Source of the DNA: Novosphingobium sp. G106 | GTDB lineage: Bacteria; Pseudomonadota; Alphaproteobacteria; Sphingomonadales; Sphingomonadaceae | DNA: 64,000 nucleotides | Direction of reading: 5' to 3' | Assembly (NCBI RefSeq): GCF_019075875.1 | Contig: NZ_JAHOOZ010000001.1 | Coordinates: forward strand, 2,356,001 to 2,420,000 | Shown here: piece by piece, positions 63,222-64,000 of the stretch | Layout: the number at the start of each line of letters is the position of its first letter | Position numbering within the stretch: position 1 is the first letter of the stretch | Position numbers and translations under genes: made by a program | The notes under the pieces: generated by a model | The model's input: only the letters and a program-made list of their open reading frames with translations | Told to the model about the DNA's origin: nothing | Databases searched by the model: none

Positions 63222-64000
63222 TGGCGAAGCAGATCGCGGCCGATGATCATGCGCATGACTTCGTTCGTCCCTTCGAGGATGCGGTGAACGCGCAGATCGC
63301 GCCAGAAGCGTTCGATCGGATAGTCCTTGAGATAGCCGTAGCCGCCAAACATCTGCAGCGCCTGGTCGACGATCTGCGAGCCGTTGTCGCTGGCAAGGCG
63401 CTTGGCCATGGCAGCGAAGCGGGTCTTGTCGGGCGCACCGGCGGTGACCTTGGCGGCGGCGAGGTAGAGCAATGCGCGGCTGGCCTCCAGGTCGGTCGCC
63501 ATGTCGGCCAGGGTAAACTGGGTGTTCTGGAAGTCGGCGATCGGCTGGCCGAACTGCTGGCGCTCCTTCACATAGGCGATCGCCTCGTCGAGGCAGCGCT
63601 GCGCGCCGCCGAGCGAGCAGGCACCGATGTTGAGGCGACCGCCGTCGAGGCCGGCCATGGCGAAGCGGAAGCCGTCGCCCTCGGCGCCGACGCGGTTCTC
63701 GACCGGGACCTTGACGTTGTCGAAATTGACCTGCGCGGTCGGCGAGCTATTCCAGCCGAGCTTCTTCTCGTTCGCGCCGAACGAAACGCCTTCCCAGTCC
63801 TTCTCGATGACCAGGCAGGAAATGCCCTTGGCACCGTTATCTCCGGTCCGGACCATCGTGACGTAGAAGTCGTTGACCCCACCGCCGGTGATGAACTGTT
63901 TCGAGCCGTTGACGACGTAATGGTCGCCTTCGAGCCGCGCGGTGGTGCGCAGGGCGGCGGCGTCGGAGCCCGAACTGGGTTCGGTCAGGCAGTAGGACCC
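63218..64000 (-). CDS. Acyl-CoA dehydrogenase, C-terminal part (cut by window edge)
   Basis: The last 260 codons are present; the start lies beyond 64000. SYCLTEPSSGSDAAALRTTA is the FAD and substrate loop, then FITGGGVNDFYVTMVRTG. The C-terminus ALQMFGGYGYLKDYPIERFW and 'LEGTNEVMRMIIGRDLL' contains the catalytic Glu in LEGTNE. In this operon it is most likely the isobutyryl-CoA dehydrogenase, the second step of valine breakdown. It is the upstream gene visible in the operon. Confidence 0.93.
   Translation of the reverse strand, partial: GSYCLTEPSSGSDAAALRTTARLEGDHYVVNGSKQFITGGGVNDFYVTMVRTGDNGAKGISCLVIEKDWEGVSFGANEKKLGWNSSPTAQVNFDNVKVPVENRVGAEGDGFRFAMAGLDGGRLNIGACSLGGAQRCLDEAIAYVKERQQFGQPIADFQNTQFTLADMATDLEASRALLYLAAAKVTAGAPDKTRFAAMAKRLASDNGSQIVDQALQMFGGYGYLKDYPIERFWRDLRVHRILEGTNEVMRMIIGRDLLRQ

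Overview
The window looks like chromosomal DNA of a Sphingomonadales alphaproteobacterium (Novosphingobium/Sphingobium/Sphingomonas type). The evidence is the high GC content, a circularly permuted two-piece tmRNA gene with the tag ANDNEALALAA (55480-55756, minus strand), a PEP-CTERM protein with the PEPxxWAMM sorting signal, HdaA, a DUF2794 protein, TPM/LemA proteins, and dense ATGA/GTGA-coupled operons. No tRNA, rRNA, CRISPR array or prophage was seen.

Region 1 (1-15510) is an accessory oxidative catabolic cluster. It holds parts of three cytochrome P450 genes (one cut by the left edge), two Baeyer-Villiger-type flavin monooxygenases flanking a TauD-type 2-oxoglutarate dioxygenase, two short-chain dehydrogenases, an HSL-type hydrolase, carboxymuconolactone decarboxylase-like, EthD, SnoaL, VOC and TIM-barrel proteins, and TetR and AraC regulators. 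The enzyme set fits hydroxylation, oxidation to a ketone, oxygen insertion to an ester or lactone, and hydrolysis of a cyclic or terpenoid-like substrate. The substrate itself cannot be read from the sequence.

Region 2 (15727-19991) is a compact Kai clock-like operon: a ribbon-helix-helix protein, a double-domain KaiC, two tandem KaiB proteins and a PAS hybrid histidine kinase. No KaiA is present. A candidate EcfG (general stress) promoter lies upstream. Region 3 (20090-23613) is decayed: a hydrolase C-terminus, pieces of a hybrid kinase and its receiver, an intact dienelactone hydrolase, and a complete 1428-bp IS256-family element with 8-bp target duplications.

Region 4 (23737-33820) holds a lipase-like hydrolase, a membrane PAS-GGDEF-EAL protein, a lipoprotein, purQ/purS, a short-chain dehydrogenase, a sulfatase and the PEP-CTERM protein. 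Region 5 (33954-54804) is core genome: cysE, hdaA, a DUF2066-like gene, purM, purN (fused to a YjbR-like domain), ndk, holC, pepA, lptD, surA, pdxA, rsmA and the malate synthase G gene. Region 6 (54808-64000) holds a short asparaginase-domain protein, ssrA, mscL, lemA with three TPM-domain genes, a Nudix hydrolase, a large nested palindrome, and a valine-degradation operon running off the right edge (acyl-CoA dehydrogenase, 3-hydroxyisobutyryl-CoA hydrolase, enoyl-CoA hydratase, a small unknown protein, 3-hydroxyisobutyrate dehydrogenase).

One caution affects reading of the whole window. At least five conserved genes, and probably a sixth, are broken by single-base indels: SnoaL at 6143, SnoaL/P450 at 10196, GGDEF-EAL at 25409, a small gene near 41983, rsmA at 51035 and glcB near 53529. 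Four of these lie in runs of five to seven C or G. Restoring one base gives textbook protein sequence each time, so consensus errors are more likely than real mutations, and the apparent SnoaL-P450 fusion is probably an artefact.
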